64,000 nucleotides of DNA from Brevibacillus laterosporus (GCA_007833815.1 CP033464.1:172001-236000); one strand, 5' to 3'. Numbered from the stretch's first letter, positions 1-8,733 are shown. The notes: a model not told the origin generated them from the letters alone. Numbers and translations are program-made.

Positions 1-2
1 GA

Positions 3-74
3 TACAAAGACGCTTGGCCAAATCATCAAATCGTTGTCCTCGAGCAAATAAGAGTTGAATCTATGACAAATACG
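3..74 (+). CDS. possible C-terminal end of a gene cut by the window edge
   Basis: The third frame is open from the window start to a TAA at 72-74 and gives 23 residues of ordinary composition ending in RVESMTNT. The other forward frames give less protein-like products. A hairpin (87-114) and a disrupted terminator (125-139 joined to 1835-1852) lie downstream, as expected after a plus-strand gene. The product cannot be identified from so little sequence. Confidence 0.3.
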
Positions 75-86
75 TAAATTAGGTGT

Positions 87-114
87 TTAGACTCTTCTAC
101 ATAGGAGAGTCTAA
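87..114. repeat. inverted repeat (hairpin)
   Basis: Arms TTAGACTCTT (87-96) and GAGAGTCTAA (105-114) can form a stem of about 9-10 bp with a short loop. No T-run follows on either side, so it is not a clear terminator. It may be an RNA-processing or 3'-protecting structure after the gene that enters from the left. Confidence 0.4.
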
Positions 115-190
115 GATTGAAGAGAAACCCCACATTTTTGGAGGGCACTGAAAATCTTACGATTTTCCGAAGGAATTATATAGCTTCATC

Positions 191-240
191 AAAAAAAAGA
201 CGGCTCAAATTCATTTCTTGAATGCAAGAGTCGTCTTTTT
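191..240 (-). terminator. terminator of the IS1182-type transposase
   Basis: The stem AAAAAGACGGCTC (194-206) pairs with GAGTCGTCTTTTT (228-240). On the minus strand it is followed by a run of T (191-198), 30 bp after the transposase stop. Confidence 0.7.
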
Positions 241-269
241 ACCATTTTCATCGGTTTATTATTTTGTTT

Positions 270-1736
270 TTAATCCATTAATTTCAATATTCTTTTTAAG
301 TTTACAGTGAATATAGCCATTGCCCCTTGTAACTCCATGCCAATAAGACCCGAAGATGATGCCACATCATACCCGTGTCTGTGTTTTAGCTCACTGTTTT
401 TCGCTTCAATTTTATATCTTTCCTTTGATTTTTCTTTAAAGTACTCACTCTCTTGGAATTTTGCCTGTTCAGTATGTTCACTGGATTTAATACTCACTGA
501 GTAACTTTTGCTTTTTGCTCCGTCTTTATAACAATCCTCTTTCAATGGACATTGCTTGCATTTCTCAATATCAAAGTAATACGTATCCGTTTGATTTTTC
601 CCTACACCTTTTTTCCCTTGTCGAGCTTTACGGACTGCCATATGTCCTGCTTTACACACATACATCCCGGCATCCTTATTAAATTCAAATTCATCTTCCT
701 TTTTACGATTCCCTTGCGTAACGAGAGGGTTTAATTTAGAAACTAGTTTGATTTCATTCTTTTTACTGTAAATAATATTATCTTTTTCCGAATAAGCTGT
801 ATCACCGATAACTGTTTCAATCTCCATGCCAGCTTCTATACTTTTCTCAATCAACGTTTGTAATTGCTTTCCATCACTTTTTTCTCCAGAAGTAATTGTT
901 GCGGCTGTGATTATCCTTTCTTCACTCATTGCCAAGTGTGTTTTGTAGCCAAAAAACGAGGAATCTGCACTTTTATGACCAAGTTTTGCATCAGGATCTT
1001 CTGAGATTTGCAACTGTTCGAGGTCATCAGTGACAGTTTCTTTCAGTAGATTTAACTGTTCTTTTACTTTTGGATACTCGGAGATATTGCCTTCTTTTTC
1101 GATTACGTCAATGAGCTTTTGACAGTAGTCTATTTCATCCTCTAATACATTGGATGTTGTTTTAGCAGGGAACTTCTGCTTCATATTTTCATCTATTGTG
1201 TAGACGGCTTTTCTTAATTTCTTTGATCGATCCGTGAGGATCTCCTTCGGAGATTTTTGATTATAGCGAGCTTTCGTATGAGTAGCATCAACAATAATAG
1301 CTTTACTTTTGATAATCCCCTTTTCAATAGCGATTTGAACTGTTTTATTAATAAGCATATCTAGAAGGTTAATGTCTTTTAAACGTAGCTTTCGAAATTT
1401 GGTTAAAGAACTCGCTTCTATCACTTTCTCCTCTGGTACCATATGGAGAAAATACTTAAATGACATGTCATATTTCGAACGTTCAACCAAATCTACATCA
1501 GACAAATCATAAATAGACTTCAACAATAAATATTTAAACATACGAATAGGATCAATAGCTTTACGACCATTATCTAGGCAGTATTTATCCTTAAGCTCGT
1601 CATACACAAAAGAGAAGTCCATAAGTTCGTTGATTTTTCGTAACAAATTATCCTTCGGAACGACTACATCATATATAGCTATAAATGGACTGAAGATCAT
1701 TGATTGTTGTTTTTGAATCATCGTACCCACCCACAT
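270..1736 (-). CDS. IS1182-family transposase
   Basis: The 488-residue product matches the IS1182/DDE transposase layout. The N-terminal part carries the FSFVYDEL...YCLDNGRKAIDP and MFKYLLLK stretches typical of the DUF772 domain. The central catalytic region contains IIVDATHTKARY, FFGYKTHLAM and VIGDTAYSEKDN, which supply the acidic residues. A Cys-rich stretch (CKQCPLKEDCY) and the C-terminal RYKIEAKNSELKHRHG motif follow. It catalyses cut-and-paste movement of the element. The first ATG is at 1736; an ATG at 1721 is closer to a weak GGGTGGGT ribosome site. A strong hairpin at 1760-1806 lies just upstream and probably shields the gene from outside transcription. Confidence 0.9.
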   Translation of the reverse strand: MWVGTMIQKQQSMIFSPFIAIYDVVVPKDNLLRKINELMDFSFVYDELKDKYCLDNGRKAIDPIRMFKYLLLKSIYDLSDVDLVERSKYDMSFKYFLHMVPEEKVIEASSLTKFRKLRLKDINLLDMLINKTVQIAIEKGIIKSKAIIVDATHTKARYNQKSPKEILTDRSKKLRKAVYTIDENMKQKFPAKTTSNVLEDEIDYCQKLIDVIEKEGNISEYPKVKEQLNLLKETVTDDLEQLQISEDPDAKLGHKSADSSFFGYKTHLAMSEERIITAATITSGEKSDGKQLQTLIEKSIEAGMEIETVIGDTAYSEKDNIIYSKKNEIKLVSKLNPLVTQGNRKKEDEFEFNKDAGMYVCKAGHMAVRKARQGKKGVGKNQTDTYYFDIEKCKQCPLKEDCYKDGAKSKSYSVSIKSSEHTEQAKFQESEYFKEKSKERYKIEAKNSELKHRHGYDVASSSGLIGMELQGAMAIFTVNLKRILKLMD

Positions 1737-1759
1737 AAATTGATACTTTTATTATACAG

Positions 1760-1806
1760 AAAAAAGGTACAATCACCTCGAAAAATGAGGGATTATACCT
1801 TTTTTT
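1760..1806. repeat. hairpin upstream of the IS1182-type transposase
   Basis: AAAAAAGGTACAATC and its imperfect complement GGATTATACCTTTTTT form a long stem with flanking A and T runs. It can act as a bidirectional terminator at the element's right end and so keep external promoters from driving the transposase. Confidence 0.55.
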
Positions 1807-1897
1807 TGTTAAGTGGACTTTTTCAGTGCCCTCCATTTTTGTTGGGGTTTTTCTTTGTATTAATTTGTTATAATATTATAAAAACTATTTAGTTAGG

Positions 1898-3211
1898 ATG
1901 GTGCTCGAGATGCTTCGTACCAATGATAAGAATGTTCAAATGCAATATGAACTTGTATGTTTGGATGAGCTTGTACCCGAAGGGCACCTCCTACGAATAA
2001 TTCAAGGAAATATTGATTTTTCTTTTATTACAGAAAGTGTACGTCCATACTATTGTCAAGACAATGGTAGACCCTCCATAGATCCGGTCATGCTGTTTAA
2101 GATGATTTTTATTGGATACCTTTACGGTATCCGTTCAGAACGACAACTAGAAAGAGAAATTCAGACCAATGTTGCTTATCGTTGGTTTTTAGATTTGTCT
2201 CTTTTAGACAGAGTACCTGACCATTCCGCTATTAGCTGGAATCGACGCAATCGTTTTAAGGACACCCCTATTTTTTAATATATTTTTGATGAAATTGTCC
2301 GTCTCGCAATAAACATCGCATGGTTGGAGGGCGTGTTCTTATTACTGATTCTACACATGTAAAGGCTAACGCCAACAAACGAAAATTCGTTAAACAAATA
2401 GTAGAAAAAACACCCAAAGAGTATCTAAAGGATTTAGAGGAAGCAGTTACTGAAGATCGTGCTTCTCAAGGAAAAAAGAACTGAAAACTAGAGAGGGAGT
2501 GATTGAACAAAAAGAAATGAAAGTAAGCACGACCGACCCAGAAAGTGACTATATGGTTCGCGATGGAAAGCCCGAAGGCTTCTTTTACCTTGATCATCGA
2601 ACTGTTGATCATAAATTTAATATTATTACAGATGTTTTTGTAACAGCAGGTAATGTTCATGACTCCGTCCCCTATATAAATCGCTTGGAACATCAGATCA
2701 ATAAGTTTCAATTTAGCCATTCTCTAGAAGCTGTTGCATGAGATGCTGGCTACTTAACGGCTCCAATATGCAAGGCTTTACATGACAAGAATATTTTTGC
2801 AGTCATTGGACATCGTTCATTTACTCCCGTTAAAGGGCTATTTAAAAAATGGCGTTTTACTTTCGATCCAGATAATAATGTATACATATGTCCACAGAAA
2901 CATGAGCTAGCGTACACGACAACAGATCGTACTGGCTTCAGAATGTATAAATCAAATGCTGATCATTGTAAGACATGTCTGGGGAAAACAGCAAAGAATG
3001 GGTTCGTCAGAACCGACTTAGTAAATCTGGAAGATATCTATATAGACTGCGATATCAAACGATAGAGCGAAGTTTTGCAGATTCGAAAGAACTGCATGGA
3101 CTTCGCTACTGCCGTTTACGGAGAAAAGCAAATGTACAGGAGCAGGTGCTACTGACGGCAACTGTACAGAATATAAAAAAGATCGCTCTTCACCTCGCTA
3201 AGAGTAGCTAA
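1898..3211 (+). pseudogene. decayed IS1182-family transposase
   Basis: Three consecutive pieces in different frames match one IS1182-type transposase. The first (1898-2278) has the N-terminal domain with CQDNGRPSIDPVMLFKM. The second (2499-2741) has a central YMVRDGKPEGFFYLDHR stretch. The third (2975-3211) has the C-terminal RYQTIERSFADSKELHG motif. The first frame is lost after codon 126, a TGA interrupts VA-DAGY at 2739-2741, and a further frameshift lies near 2985. It belongs to the same broad family as the neighbouring intact transposase but is clearly a different member. No functional protein is expected. Confidence 0.85.
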
Positions 3212-3233
3212 GGTAGAGAACGATCTTTTTTCA
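3179..3233 (+). terminator. terminator-like hairpin at the end of the transposase remnant
   Basis: AGATCGCTCTTCACCT pairs imperfectly with AGGTAGAGAACGATCT and is followed by TTTTTT. It overlaps the last codons of the remnant. Confidence 0.55.
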
Positions 3234-3304
3234 TGCACTTCGTGCAACGAGAACAATCAAATACTACTTGAGGTTAAATAATAAATTGGGTTTCTCCACA
3301 GTCT

Positions 3305-3326
3305 GAGGCGGAAAACCGCCTCTTTT
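3305..3326 (+). terminator. short GC-rich hairpin with T tail
   Basis: GAGGCGG (3305-3311) and CCGCCTC (3316-3322) form a perfect 7-bp stem with a 4-nt loop, followed by TTTT. It lies just past the stop of the minus-strand yuiH gene, but its T tail faces the plus direction. It would block transcription leaving the transposase remnant toward yuiH. Confidence 0.5.
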
Positions 3327-3333
3327 GTTCCAA

Positions 3334-3927
3334 TTAATCCCAAGCATACCGTTGTTCTCGGAAAGGGTCCCCGTACATATGGTATCCATTCTTCTCCCAA
3401 AAACCAGGCTTATCCTTCTCCAAAAACTCAATGCCACGAACCCATTTTGCACTCTTCCAAAAGTAAAGATGCGGAATTACAAAGCGCAATGGATAGCCAT
3501 GGTCCGGTGTTAAATCCTCGCCATTATGTTTAAACGCAAATAAATTACCTTTTGCCATAAAATCTTCCAATGGCATGTTGGTTGTCCAGCCTTCTTCTGC
3601 ATGGAGCAACACATATTTGGCTTCAGGCTTAATGTTGACCAGCCTCAGCACTTCTTCTACAGGTACACCTTCCCATACGTTATCGAGCTTGGACCAGCCT
3701 GTCACACAATGAATATCGTTACTTGTTTCCCCTAGAGGTAGCCCTTTAAATTCCGTAAAGCTGAGCGTTTTTTCTTCCTCTACCGCTCCAAAAATCCGAA
3801 AATCCCACTGACTCAAGTCTTTATACTCTGGTACATTACCATAATGAAGCACAGGAAAGCCTGTCGTTACCTTTTGATTAGGGGGAACGCGATCATCTTT
3901 GGAGCCACGGCTTAATCCATAGAACAT
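3334..3927 (-). CDS. yuiH: YuiH-like molybdopterin-dependent oxidoreductase (sulfite oxidase fold)
   Basis: The 197-residue protein is close to the size of B. subtilis YuiH. It has the sulfite-oxidase-type molybdopterin domain. Key segments are TTGFPVLHYGNVP near the start, IHCVTGWSKLDNVWEGV in the middle (the Cys is the expected molybdenum ligand) and DHGYPLRFVIPHLYFWKSAKW near the end. The last is the usual substrate and cofactor loop. No signal peptide is seen, so it is probably cytosolic. The chosen ATG at 3927 has AAAGGAG nine bases upstream; an earlier in-frame ATG at 3981 lies inside the preceding gene. The start is 14 nt after that gene's stop, so the two are probably co-transcribed. 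The physiological substrate is unknown. Confidence 0.85.
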   Translation of the reverse strand: MFYGLSRGSKDDRVPPNQKVTTGFPVLHYGNVPEYKDLSQWDFRIFGAVEEEKTLSFTEFKGLPLGETSNDIHCVTGWSKLDNVWEGVPVEEVLRLVNIKPEAKYVLLHAEEGWTTNMPLEDFMAKGNLFAFKHNGEDLTPDHGYPLRFVIPHLYFWKSAKWVRGIEFLEKDKPGFWEKNGYHMYGDPFREQRYAWD

Positions 3928-3941
3928 ATGACATCGCTCCT

Positions 3942-4373
3942 TTACTTTCGTACCAAAATAGCATGATCTACCTTGATGCAATGATCCATGATAGCTATAA
4001 TGCCATTCTCTTCTACTAATTGAGCAGCTTTTTCGTTATAGATTCCTTGCTGTAACCAAAAAACTTTAGGTTTATGAGCCATCTTGATGGTGTCTTCGGC
4101 AACAGGTATAGTCTCTTCACTACGACGGAACACATTTACAATGTCAACAGGTGTGTCAATATCAGTAAGGGAAGCAATCACTGTCTCACCCAACACGGTT
4201 TCCCCTGCAATTGTTGGATTGACTGGAATTACGTGATACCCTGCTTGTTGAAGAGCTTCAGCAATCATGTAGCTCGTACGGTCTGAGCGATTAGAGCATC
4301 CTACAACGGCAATCGTTTTCGCTTCTTCTAAAATCGTTCTGCGCTCGTCATTTGTTGGATTTGTAAATGCCAT
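3942..4373 (-). CDS. CoA-binding domain protein (YccU/YneT type)
   Basis: The 143-residue protein is a single Rossmann-like CoA_binding domain of the COG1832 type. It has the N-terminal nucleotide-binding loop AVVGCSNRSDRTSY, then HVIPVNP, then VDIVNVFRRSEE, and ends with WLQQGIYNEKA and MDHCIKVDH, all usual family positions. The domain resembles the N-terminus of succinyl-CoA synthetase alpha, and its role in cells is not established. GAGGTGAAG precedes the ATG. It lies immediately upstream of yuiH in the same direction. Confidence 0.85.
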   Translation of the reverse strand: MAFTNPTNDERRTILEEAKTIAVVGCSNRSDRTSYMIAEALQQAGYHVIPVNPTIAGETVLGETVIASLTDIDTPVDIVNVFRRSEETIPVAEDTIKMAHKPKVFWLQQGIYNEKAAQLVEENGIIAIMDHCIKVDHAILVRK

Positions 4374-4404
4374 GCTTCTTCACCTCATTTATATTTTGGG
4401 CACC

Positions 4405-5901
4405 TTACTTGGTGCGTTGTAACAGAAATTGAGCAATGGAGCGAACCATTGCACCTGTAGCACCGATTGGTCCTAATGGAGTTGGTTTGGTCTGTGAGGC
4501 AGTTCCTGCGATATCTAAATGAACCCATGGAGTGTCTTCAGCAAACTCTTGCAAGAATACCCCAGCAATAATCGCATGACCGTATCTCCCACCTGAATTT
4601 TTTAGGTCGGCTACGTGGCTTTTATTCAATTCTCGGTATTCCGGGAACGTTGGTAACTGCCACAAGCGCTCTCCACAATAATCGGCAGCTTGGAACAGCT
4701 CGTTAGCCAATTGCTGATTATTGGTCATTAACCCTGTAGATACATGCCCTAAGGCAACCACGACACCACCCGTTAGCGTAGCGCAATCTACAAGGCAAGA
4801 TACACCTTGCTGCTTCGCATACGTGATGCAATCTGCCAGAACCAGTCGGCCCTCTGCATCAGTAGTAATGATCTCTACCGTTTTACCGCTCATCGTAGTA
4901 ATAACATCACCTGGCTTAAACGCCGTTCCAGATGGCATATTTTCTACGCATCCAATAACCATCATGATATTTACAGCTGGTTGCAGGCGACCGATCGCTT
5001 CCATAGCACCAATCATTGCTGCACTTCCACCCATATCCGTTTTCATATCTTCCATTCCAGTGACCGGTTTGATTGAGATTCCGCCTGTATCAAAGGTTAC
5101 CCCTTTTCCAATCAGACCAATCACATCTTCCCACTGCTCTTTTCCTTGGTACTTAACTACAACCACATACGGTAACTCGGCACTGCCCTGTGCGACAGAT
5201 AAAACACCGCCCATGTTCAGCTCCTCCAGTTTATCTTTTGCCAGAAGCTCATAGCTCATTCCATATCGTTTCGCCATCTCAATCGCTCTTCGTGCCAATT
5301 CATGCGGTGGTAAGTAATTCCCTGGCTCATTGACTAACGTACGGGCCAAATTCGTCCCTGTACCAAATGCTTGTGCAACCTGTAATCCTCTTTCTGCTTT
5401 ATCTTTTTGCTCATCATGTACTAAAATTTCTACTGTTTGAAAAGAAGGTTTGTTTTTCGAAATAGCTCGGTAGCCTTCATATGCATAAGTTCCCAGCAAA
5501 AATGCTTCACCCACTGCTTGAGTCAATCGCTCCATGTCCAGATCAGTTTGTTCTGTCAGTAGGATTGAAAGGCTTTTCTCAGAAGCTTCGACTTTAAGCT
5601 GTTGAACAACTTTAGCAAACGCATCTCTTGCTGAAACAAAATCAAGTCCTGTCATTACTCCCATACCCACAAATACCAATCGAGTAACTGACAATTGTCC
5701 GAGTGTATGTATTATGGTTACTTTGCCCTTTTGATCACTTATCTCTCCTGCTTTTATCATATGTGAGATTTGCTGGTGGAATGCTGTATCTAAGTTATTC
5801 CATTCATCAGTGTGTATTGTCTGATCCTGATAGATCGGTATGATTAGATAATCCGTTTTTTTTTCCAAATAGGAAGAGGTCTTCGTTTCTATATGTATCA
5901 A
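4405..5901 (-). CDS. pepA: leucyl aminopeptidase (M17, PepA)
   Basis: This 498-residue protein has the full two-domain M17 layout and the usual family length. The signature TTDAEGRLVLAD is at residues 346-357. The expected two-metal ligands are present: K266 and D271 in GKGVTFDTGG, D289 in KTDMGG, D348 and E350. The catalytic K278 and R352 are also present. It hydrolyses N-terminal residues from peptides in the cytosol. The start is a TTG at 5901 with GAGGG seven bases upstream; no in-frame ATG fits the N-terminal domain better. It corresponds to yuiE in the syntenic B. subtilis cluster. Confidence 0.95.
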   Translation of the reverse strand: MIHIETKTSSYLEKKTDYLIIPIYQDQTIHTDEWNNLDTAFHQQISHMIKAGEISDQKGKVTIIHTLGQLSVTRLVFVGMGVMTGLDFVSARDAFAKVVQQLKVEASEKSLSILLTEQTDLDMERLTQAVGEAFLLGTYAYEGYRAISKNKPSFQTVEILVHDEQKDKAERGLQVAQAFGTGTNLARTLVNEPGNYLPPHELARRAIEMAKRYGMSYELLAKDKLEELNMGGVLSVAQGSAELPYVVVVKYQGKEQWEDVIGLIGKGVTFDTGGISIKPVTGMEDMKTDMGGSAAMIGAMEAIGRLQPAVNIMMVIGCVENMPSGTAFKPGDVITTMSGKTVEIITTDAEGRLVLADCITYAKQQGVSCLVDCATLTGGVVVALGHVSTGLMTNNQQLANELFQAADYCGERLWQLPTFPEYRELNKSHVADLKNSGGRYGHAIIAGVFLQEFAEDTPWVHLDIAGTASQTKPTPLGPIGATGAMVRSIAQFLLQRTK

Positions 5902-5987
5902 TGCTGTTCCCTCGTTTCTTACATGTGCACCCTATATCTTGCTATTACTTACACTTGATATACGTGCCACCTTATTTTTTCTATTAC

Positions 5988-6386
5988 CTACTTTTCCGAG
6001 TCTGTATTTTCCTTCGTAACCAACTGGAATGTACGATAGGGGAATTCCAGCTTTTCTACTTCATCATACGGAATCCTCTCAGATGATGGCAAGGCTTGTA
6101 GACACTTCTCTAAATAAAGAAGCACTTCATTTACTGACAAATCCCAATATTTCGGTGCATAAGCTTCTAGGTATTTATGAGCATTCGTAAACATCCAACG
6201 TGCACCCTTTATATTGCCACATTCCAAATGATACAAGCCTACAGACATTTGGAGCAAACCTTGTAAAAATTTATTTGTTTTTTGTTCCATCCAAATGTCT
6301 TCCAACAAATCATGACACTCATAAAATTCTCGTTCATTAAATTTGACAAAAAACTGAAGATATTGCTCGGGATATCGCTGTTGCAT
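5988..6386 (-). CDS. DUF309 family protein
   Basis: The 132-residue helical protein carries the DUF309 core, with FNEREFYECHDLLEDIWM near the N-terminus and FLQGLLQMSVGLYHLECGN next. These stretches are conserved through Firmicutes and cyanobacteria (B. subtilis YpuF is a relative). The function is unknown. An in-frame GTG at 6395 is possible, but a CGGGAGTG ribosome site lies six to seven bases before the ATG at 6386 and overlaps that GTG. I therefore use the ATG. The gene is upstream of pepA in the same direction, with about 86 bp between them. Confidence 0.8.
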   Translation of the reverse strand: MQQRYPEQYLQFFVKFNEREFYECHDLLEDIWMEQKTNKFLQGLLQMSVGLYHLECGNIKGARWMFTNAHKYLEAYAPKYWDLSVNEVLLYLEKCLQALPSSERIPYDEVEKLEFPYRTFQLVTKENTDSEK

Positions 6387-6625
6387 GGTGCTCACTCCCG
6401 GGTTTTTTCCTAATCATATCATACATGGAAATAGACAAATCGGCCTTTTATCTTAATCGTGCAAGAATCTTCCTCTAGTCAAAGCTCAACAAGTTGGAAA
6501 TAATATTTACAAGGATAAATGCGTAATCTTTATCATACCTAAGAAAAAGTTAAGGAAGTCTATATTCAGTTTCTGTTACAATAACATGTAGGATTAAGTC
6601 TATACGAAAGGAACGGAATATCTGC

Positions 6626-7060
6626 ATGACCATCTTAGACAATTTCCCTTTGTGGTCGGCGCTTTTGGCGATTGGGATGGCCCAATTCATCAAAATCCCC
6701 CTGAATTATCTGGCGACCCGCGAATGGAGTTGGCCACTGATGTTCAGCACGGGGGGCATGCCCAGTTCCCATTCCGCCGCCGTCACCGCACTTTCTACTG
6801 CTGTTGCTCTTGAGGAAGGGTTATCGAGCAATGCCTTTGCTATTTCAGCCATCATCGGCGTCATCGTTATGTTTGATGCAACTGGCGTTCGTCGTCATGC
6901 TGGCATGCAAGCCGTCGTATTGAATAAACTAGTAGAGGAATTTAACCATTTACTGGAAGGTATGAAAACCTTCAAAGTACATGCTCGCACAGAAAAAACA
7001 AAAAAATTAAAAGAGCTTCTAGGTCATCAACCAATCGAGGTATTTATGGGGGCTGGTTAG
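6626..7060 (+). CDS. yuiD: divergent PAP2 family membrane protein (YuiD)
   Basis: This 144-residue protein is a DUF212/divergent PAP2 member like B. subtilis YuiD. It is hydrophobic with several predicted membrane segments. It carries GGMPSSHSA (about residues 43-51), which resembles the phosphatase motif 2 of the PAP2 superfamily, and FDATGVRRHAGMQA, the family's third motif. The substrate is unknown. It starts at an ATG preceded by AAAGGAA. It reads away from the DUF309 gene, so the 239-bp gap should hold both promoters. Confidence 0.85.
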   Translation: MTILDNFPLWSALLAIGMAQFIKIPLNYLATREWSWPLMFSTGGMPSSHSAAVTALSTAVALEEGLSSNAFAISAIIGVIVMFDATGVRRHAGMQAVVLNKLVEEFNHLLEGMKTFKVHARTEKTKKLKELLGHQPIEVFMGAG

Positions 7061-7126
7061 GTATCATTGTCTCTTTGTGCCTACATCCACTCTGGTAAAC
7101 TTACTCACATGGGGGAGGAAGTAGAT

Positions 7127-7954
7127 GTGAGAATTATCTCGCTATGTCCAAGTAATACTGAGATTTTGTATGCGTTGGATGCAGGTGAGCACGTTATTGC
7201 CCTTGATGATCATTCAGATTGGCCATTGGAATGGCAGCACCTACCTAAAGTAGGACCAGACCTGACCATCGATATGAATAAGGTGGAAGCTCTACAGCCT
7301 GATCTAGTGATAGCATCACTGAGCGTCCCTGGAATGGAAAAGAATATTGAGGAGTTAAAGAAACGCAATCTTCCTTATATTATCCTAAATCCTTCTCACA
7401 TCTCAGATATCGCAGAAAATATTCGCGAGGTGGGCAGATCAATCAATCGGATTGAAAAAGCAGAACAGGTAGCTACACATTTTACCGAGCGTATCGAGCA
7501 GATTCGTATGCTAACCAAACATGTAAATGACCGCCCCACCCTATACTGGGAATGGTGGCCAAATCCATTGTATACACCTGGTCGCACAAACTGGCTAACC
7601 AATGTAAGTGAGTTAGCAGGCGCTACAAATGTGTTCGCTGATTACAACACTGATAATGTAAAAACCACCCGTGATCAAGTAGCAGAGAGAAATCCTGATC
7701 ATATCATGGTAGTCTGGTGTGGGATTGAAATCAAAAGAATTAAATCTTCTATGATTAAAGAACGCCCAGAATGGCAACAAGTTACCGCCATACAGAAAAA
7801 TGACGTACATATTTTAGAAGAAGGACTATATTGTCGCCCTTCTCCCCGATTGCTAGAGGGATTGGAGCAGCTAATAAAAGTTCTACATCCTTCTCTTGGC
7901 ATTTCTTTAGATAAATCGGCGCTTACTACGTCTTCGGTTCCAACAGAGCCGTAG
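7127..7954 (+). CDS. BtuF-like periplasmic-binding-fold protein without signal peptide
   Basis: The 275-residue product has the Peripla_BP_2/BtuF fold: RIISLCPSNTEILYALDAG at the start, IDMNKVEALQPDLVIA and a C-terminal lobe ending in CRPSPRLLEGLEQL. Cobalamin- or siderophore-binding proteins share this layout. The start is decided by GGGGGAGGAA eight bases before the GTG at 7127; upstream TTG (7067) and ATG (7109) codons lack a proper ribosome site. Neither choice gives a signal peptide or lipobox, so the protein appears cytosolic. No ABC transporter genes are adjacent. A cytosolic corrinoid or tetrapyrrole-binding role is possible but unproven. Confidence 0.75.
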   Translation: MRIISLCPSNTEILYALDAGEHVIALDDHSDWPLEWQHLPKVGPDLTIDMNKVEALQPDLVIASLSVPGMEKNIEELKKRNLPYIILNPSHISDIAENIREVGRSINRIEKAEQVATHFTERIEQIRMLTKHVNDRPTLYWEWWPNPLYTPGRTNWLTNVSELAGATNVFADYNTDNVKTTRDQVAERNPDHIMVVWCGIEIKRIKSSMIKERPEWQQVTAIQKNDVHILEEGLYCRPSPRLLEGLEQLIKVLHPSLGISLDKSALTTSSVPTEP

Positions 7955-8002
7955 TTATAACTTATACGCTCGTCCATAAAGAGGAATGCCCTTTACTAGC
8001 AG

Positions 8003-8051
8003 AAACAGACCTGGCACAATTGAATTTTGCTCCAGGTCTGTTTTCCTTTTT
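8003..8051. terminator. bidirectional terminator between the BtuF-like gene and yuiC
   Basis: CAGACCTGG (8006-8014) and CCAGGTCTG (8032-8040) form a perfect 9-bp stem followed by TTTTCCTTTTT. An A-rich stretch on the other side gives a weaker T tail on the minus strand. Confidence 0.8.
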
Positions 8052-8733
8052 AATTTGTAATTCTTGCAAAAGCTTCTACACCATCTTTATTCAAGGCCTT
8101 CATCATTTCCTCATTTACATAACCTTTCCCACGATGAATGACAAATACCTCTACTTCACGCTTACCCCACTGGCTGTATACATCATTTTTTGTATTGAAA
8201 TACAAATCTAGCTTCTTACCACGAATCGCTCCACCTTTATCTGCAACTACTCCATAACCATAGCCAGGAACGTACAATACCGTACCAAGCGGAAAAATAT
8301 GTAAGTCAGCAGCAATCGTAGAGTAGGTCCCACGTTGTACCTTGATTCCAGAGTACGTAATGCCATAAGAAGGATGTCCTGGGCTCTTTCCAGTTGATTC
8401 TACGCCGGCATAATAACCAGTCGCCACAACCCTTACCTTTGGATATTGGCCTAATGCGGCTGTAACATCTGATTTATTTATCCTATTTCCTAATTGGTTG
8501 TTTTGCCATTGATTGTTCTTTTGTACGTCCATATTTGTTTCTGTCATGGAACTTGAAAGCACATATCTTTTCTTGATCATTTTGTAGCCTTCTTTTTTCT
8601 CGTGCAAACCGAGTGAACTGGTAGTGCCTCCTGCATCAATGATAGTAGTAGAAGAATAGCCGTCTGTCGTAAGAACAAGCAGGAGTGCCATACTAATCGT
8701 GAGCAAACTCACAAAACGTACCCATTTCATCAT
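8050..8733 (-). CDS. yuiC: YuiC-like 3D-domain muralytic protein
   Basis: The 227-residue protein has an N-terminal signal/anchor segment (about residues 5-24), a linker and a C-terminal 3D domain. The three aspartates D143, D165 and D176 have the same spacing (22 and 11) as D129, D151 and D162 of B. subtilis YuiC, a stationary-phase-survival muralytic enzyme. The motif VADKGGAIRGKKLDLYF includes two of them. It is expected outside the membrane, cleaving peptidoglycan glycan strands. GGAGG lies seven bases before the ATG at 8733. It is the last of the yuiA-yuiB-yuiC row on the minus strand. Confidence 0.88.
   Translation of the reverse strand: MMKWVRFVSLLTISMALLLVLTTDGYSSTTIIDAGGTTSSLGLHEKKEGYKMIKKRYVLSSSMTETNMDVQKNNQWQNNQLGNRINKSDVTAALGQYPKVRVVATGYYAGVESTGKSPGHPSYGITYSGIKVQRGTYSTIAADLHIFPLGTVLYVPGYGYGVVADKGGAIRGKKLDLYFNTKNDVYSQWGKREVEVFVIHRGKGYVNEEMMKALNKDGVEAFARITN

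Larger units (their letters stand above)
140..1834 (-). mobile_element. intact IS1182-type insertion sequence, 1695 bp
   Basis: Perfect 15-bp terminal inverted repeats GGAGGGCACTGAAAA (140-154) and its complement (1820-1834) enclose one full-length transposase gene. The hexamer ATTTTT lies directly outside both ends (134-139 and 1835-1840), consistent with a 6-bp target duplication. A terminator-type hairpin (191-240) follows the transposase and another hairpin (1760-1806) precedes it. The uninterrupted reading frame and intact ends suggest a recent insertion. Confidence 0.85.
125..1850 (+). terminator. Rho-independent terminator split by the IS1182-type insertion
   Basis: If 140-1834 and one copy of the 6-bp duplication are removed, AAACCCCAC (125-133), the loop ATTTTT and GTTGGGGTTT (1841-1850) become adjacent and are followed by TTCTTT. 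This is an 8-bp stem with a T-rich tail. The original terminator would have served the plus-strand gene ending near position 74. The element therefore sits in the hairpin loop. Confidence 0.6.

Noticed and set aside
4721-5254. 177-codon plus-strand frame inside pepA
   Set aside because: It is the antisense shadow of a well-matched M17 peptidase and has a low-quality composition rich in Pro, Thr and Ser.
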